NCBI RefSeq assembly: GCF_015477765.1
Contig: NZ_JADLQQ010000008.1
Coordinates: forward strand, 393,309 to 457,308
Origin: Nocardia transvalensis
GTDB taxonomy: Bacteria > Actinomycetota > Actinomycetes > Mycobacteriales > Mycobacteriaceae
Direction of reading: 5' to 3'
DNA length: 64,000 nt
Shown: piece by piece, positions 61,835-64,000 of the stretch
Layout of the letters: each line of letters starts with the position of its first letter
How positions within the stretch are numbered: position 1 is the stretch's first letter
Notes under the pieces: generated by a model
The model's input: only the letters and a program-made list of their open reading frames with translations
Database searches by the model: none
Told to the model about the DNA's origin: nothing
Program-made: the position numbers and the translations under genes

Positions 61835-62452
61835 TCAACCACCTTCACTTGCTCGGGTCGTCGGTGGACCGGTGAGGGTGGCCACGAAGCTGTCGATTTC
61901 GGCGCGAAGCGCGCCGGGGTCCAGCGGGCGTACGTGCTGCTGCACGACGGTGCCCAGGAGCCAGGAGTGTAGGCGGCGGGAGGACGTGGCAGGGTCTGCG
62001 GCGTGCGCGGCGGACAGTAGGTCTTCGAGGAGCTCCTGGACTTGCGCGAGCATGGCCGCGACGGCGTCGGTGGCATTGCGTCGTCCTGCGGCGATCCAGT
62101 ATTCGAACCACAGAAACGCCGCGTACGGCCGTTCCGCGAACGTCGCCAAATAGGTTTCGACAACCGCGCACAGGCGCTGCTCGGATGCGGCGTCATCGGC
62201 GGCGACCTCGCGCAGCGTGGTGAGCATCGCGTCCAGATGCGCCGCGACGGCGTAATCGACGATTTCGTCGATATCGCGGAAGTAATAGTGGATCGCGCTC
62301 TTGGTCAGCGGGCTCGCGTCGGCGACCGCGCGAGCGGTGCATCCGCCCAGTCCGTCTCGGGCCAGCACGACTCGTGCGGCTTCGATGATCTGTTTGCGCT
62401 TGAGTTCCGCCGAGCTCGACGCCAGGACTTCGTAATTCCCACTCTTCGGCAC
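61835..62452 (-). CDS. TetR-family transcriptional repressor
   Basis: 205 residues from GTG 62452. The HTH is typical: KRKQIIEAARVVLARDGLGG, then TARAVADASPLTKSAIHYYF. The C-terminal ligand domain is all-helical. GTG is preferred over ATG 62503 because TAGACT (62465-62460) lies exactly 7 nt upstream, giving a leaderless transcript, and the operator-like repeat then lies upstream of the gene. It is divergent from the SnoaL-methyltransferase pair and probably represses both itself and them. Confidence 0.85.
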   Translation of the reverse strand: MPKSGNYEVLASSSAELKRKQIIEAARVVLARDGLGGCTARAVADASPLTKSAIHYYFRDIDEIVDYAVAAHLDAMLTTLREVAADDAASEQRLCAVVETYLATFAERPYAAFLWFEYWIAAGRRNATDAVAAMLAQVQELLEDLLSAAHAADPATSSRRLHSWLLGTVVQQHVRPLDPGALRAEIDSFVATLTGPPTTRASEGG

Positions 62453-62459
62453 AGCCCCG

Positions 62460-62510
62460 AGTCTAGCCTCGGACAGGACATGTGTCCTACTCTTAGGGCG
62501 CATGTCCTAC
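62460..62510. promoter_or_regulatory. TetR operator and divergent promoter
   Basis: AGGACA-TG-TGTCCT (62475-62488) is an inverted repeat with 6-bp arms. TGTCCTAC occurs twice, at 62483 and 62503 (20 nt apart), and GGACA twice in tandem at 62471-62480. This cluster lies directly upstream of the TetR -10 (TAGACT, 62465-62460), as expected for an autoregulated repressor site. Confidence 0.55.
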
Positions 62511-62526
62511 ACGATGGAGGTGACAG

Positions 62527-62895
62527 GTGTCCGCGTCGAGGAACAAGGAACGGATCCAGACCATGCTGGACGAGGTCTTCAACGACAAGCGCCCGGATCG
62601 GCTGGCGGAGTACTGGATTGCGGCGATTCGCGGCGAAGCCGAACGACTCCACGAGATCCTCTTCGAAGCATTCCCGGATCTGCACGTCCGTATCGACGAC
62701 ATGATCGCTGAAGGTGACCGCGTCGTGGTGCGGCTGTGGTTCACCGGAACCCATGACGGCCAGTTTCAGGGCCTGCCGGCTACCGGACGGCACGTCGAGT
62801 TCGGGGCGATCAGGATTTACCGCCTCGCAGATGGGCAGGTTACCGAAACCTGGGCCTATCAGGACGCGGCCGGGCTCCTCCAGCAACTCGGGTAG
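62527..62895 (+). CDS. SnoaL-like ester cyclase/NTF2-fold protein
   Basis: 122 residues from GTG 62527 with GATGGAGG upstream. The NTF2-like fold shows RIDDMIAEGDRVVVRLWFTGTHDGQFQGLPATGRHVEF and ITEI-type GQVTETWAYQDAAGLLQQLG. The ester cyclase subgroup includes polyketide cyclases and many small proteins of unknown activity. Six bases separate its stop from the next gene, so both are in one transcript under TetR control. Confidence 0.85.
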   Translation: MSASRNKERIQTMLDEVFNDKRPDRLAEYWIAAIRGEAERLHEILFEAFPDLHVRIDDMIAEGDRVVVRLWFTGTHDGQFQGLPATGRHVEFGAIRIYRLADGQVTETWAYQDAAGLLQQLG

Positions 62896-62901
62896 CAGAA
62901 C

Positions 62902-63843
62902 ATGACTTTCACCAGTCGCGACAAACACGCGGGGGACCCGGCATCCGGTGTCGGCGCGACCGCCACCATGGCCGCGACGGCCCGGGCGATCGCCACCCGC
63001 GCCGACCCCTCACTCATCGACGACCCGTTCGCCGAACCTCTCGTCCGAGCGGTCGGCATCGACCTGCTGACCCGGCTGGCGACCGGCGACCTGCCTCCCG
63101 ACGACCTGGTCGAGCCGACATGGATCGATGTGGGCAAGGTGCGCGGCAAGTTCTACGACGAGTTCTTCCTCGACGCGACCGACGCGGGCATCGCGCAGAT
63201 CGTGATTCTGGCTTCGGGGCTGGATTCCCGCGCGTATCGACTGCGCTGGCCACCCGGAACCGTGGTGTACGAGATCGACCAGCCGCAGGTCATCGAATTC
63301 AAGACCCGCACACTGGCCGCGCTGGGCGCTGCGCCCACCACAGACCGGAAGACGGTCGCGGCCGATTTGCGCGACGATTGGTCCAGCGCACTGCGCACCG
63401 CCGGATTCGACCCCGCCCGCCCGACCGCGTGGAGCGCCGAAGGCCTGCTGGACTACCTGCCGCCCGAGGCGCAGGACCGCCTGCTGGACACCATCACCGA
63501 ACTCAGCGCACCGGAAAGCCGAATAGCCACCGAAAGCAAGCCGAACCCCCGACCCGGCCAACAGGACAAGACCAGACAACGCCTGCACCGGATGTCCGAA
63601 CGCTGGAGCGCGCACGGTTTCGCTCCCGACATGGCCGGGCTGCGGCATTACGGCAAACGCAACGAAGCGGCTCCCTACCTGACCGACCGGGGCTGGACGC
63701 TGAACGCGATCAGCATCCGAGACCTGCTCGCCGCTAACGACCTTCCGCCACTGACAAACGACGACATTCGCGTCGGGGAAATCCGCTACGTCAGCGGCAC
63801 CCTCGACAAGACCACCACCAACGACCCGCCCCACGACATCTAG
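62902..63843 (+). CDS. TIGR00027-family SAM-dependent methyltransferase
   Basis: 313 residues. The mycobacterial/nocardial methyltransferase family (LCMT-like) shows GVGATATMAATARAIATR at the start, SLIDDPFAEPLVRAVG, IVILASGLDSRAYRL (SAM site), VYEIDQPQVIEFK and WSAEGLLDYLPPEAQDRLL. Members are abundant in Mycobacterium and Nocardia; substrates are mostly unknown. With the SnoaL-like gene it forms a small TetR-controlled unit. The family is a good taxonomic marker for this window. Confidence 0.92.
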   Translation: MTFTSRDKHAGDPASGVGATATMAATARAIATRADPSLIDDPFAEPLVRAVGIDLLTRLATGDLPPDDLVEPTWIDVGKVRGKFYDEFFLDATDAGIAQIVILASGLDSRAYRLRWPPGTVVYEIDQPQVIEFKTRTLAALGAAPTTDRKTVAADLRDDWSSALRTAGFDPARPTAWSAEGLLDYLPPEAQDRLLDTITELSAPESRIATESKPNPRPGQQDKTRQRLHRMSERWSAHGFAPDMAGLRHYGKRNEAAPYLTDRGWTLNAISIRDLLAANDLPPLTNDDIRVGEIRYVSGTLDKTTTNDPPHDI

Positions 63844-63892
63844 CCAGCAACGGTCGGATGAAGCATCCGGAAATGCCTGCGGCTTCAGGCGG

Positions 63893-64000
63893 TCATCGCA
63901 ACGCGTCGTTGAGTGCTTCTGATGGTGTCTTGTAGCCGAGGGTTTGTCGAGGTCGTTGGTTGAGTTCGTCGGCGATGGCGTCGAGGTCGGCTTGGGTGTA
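63893..64000 (-). mobile_element. C-terminal end of IS30-family transposase
   Basis: The minus strand from the right edge reads YTQADLDAIADELNQRPRQT, LGYKTPSEALNDALR and TGA 63895-63893, the conserved end of IS30-type integrase-core transposases. The rest of the gene lies outside the window. The bases just after the stop (GACCGCCTGAAGCC on the minus strand) probably belong to the terminal inverted repeat. Confidence 0.85.

Overview
The window looks like a high-GC actinomycete chromosome of the Nocardiaceae, most probably Nocardia. Pointers are ESX (type VII) accessory proteins (EspC-, PPE- and EspG-like), DUF3558 lipoproteins, a mycobacterial-type TIGR00027 methyltransferase, many GTG starts, four-base ATGA/GTGA gene overlaps, and leaderless genes starting about 7-8 nt after a TANNNT -10 box. 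No rRNA or tRNA gene was found.

Layout. 1-5.7 kb: glutathione peroxidase, an FAD oxidoreductase and a HIT hydrolase among decayed genes (IS110 transposase, Ser/Thr kinase). 5.7-13.3 kb: two ESX-accessory operons pointing at each other (EspC-like, WXG/TPR-region protein and lipoprotein on +; WXG-like, DUF3558 lipoprotein, PPE-like and EspG on -). 13.3-17.4 kb: seven tightly overlapping genes of unknown function, divergent from a zinc-ribbon/HTH/TPR regulator. 17.4-26.6 kb: metabolic and accessory genes (FAH-family hydrolase, O-methyltransferase, isochorismatase-like, aminoglycoside-phosphotransferase-like, MazG-P-loop kinase fusion, DapA-like, PP2C-like).

26.5-37.7 kb holds a complete type I-E CRISPR-Cas system: array 1 (15 repeats), cas3, cas8e-cse2-cas7e-cas5e-cas6e-cas1-cas2, then array 2 (9 repeats). 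Both arrays read on the minus strand, with related leaders at their right ends. The most interesting element lies in the 302-bp gap between cas3 and cas8e. It is a solitary repeat-spacer-repeat unit with degenerate repeats, on the minus strand. Its spacer matches, next to a 5'-AAG PAM, a site just upstream of a promoter-like -10 in the same gap. Mismatches at positions 6, 12 and 18 coincide with bases that type I-E Cascade flips out of the duplex. This is the design expected of a crRNA-like RNA that makes Cascade repress, not cut (CreR- or CreTA-like). The promoter it would block leads into a leaderless 74-codon ORF with one membrane segment and then into the Cascade operon.

37.7-40.8 kb is scarred: an ISL3 remnant, a broken copy of the 19-kb O-methyltransferase, a methyltransferase and a HEPN-like ORF. 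40.8-57.5 kb is an integrated conjugative or plasmid-like element on the minus strand: MobF relaxase-helicase, SLOG protein, SSB, DUF3085-like, an integrase remnant, primase-polymerase, ParB-like, DUF932 and a truncated adenine methylase. The methylase ends at a three-gene Tn554/TnpABC-like recombinase module (57.7-61.5 kb, +). The right edge carries a TetR regulator with an operator-like repeat, a SnoaL-like protein, a TIGR00027 methyltransferase and the C-terminus of an IS30-type transposase. All functions are inferred from sequence patterns by eye; no database search was run.
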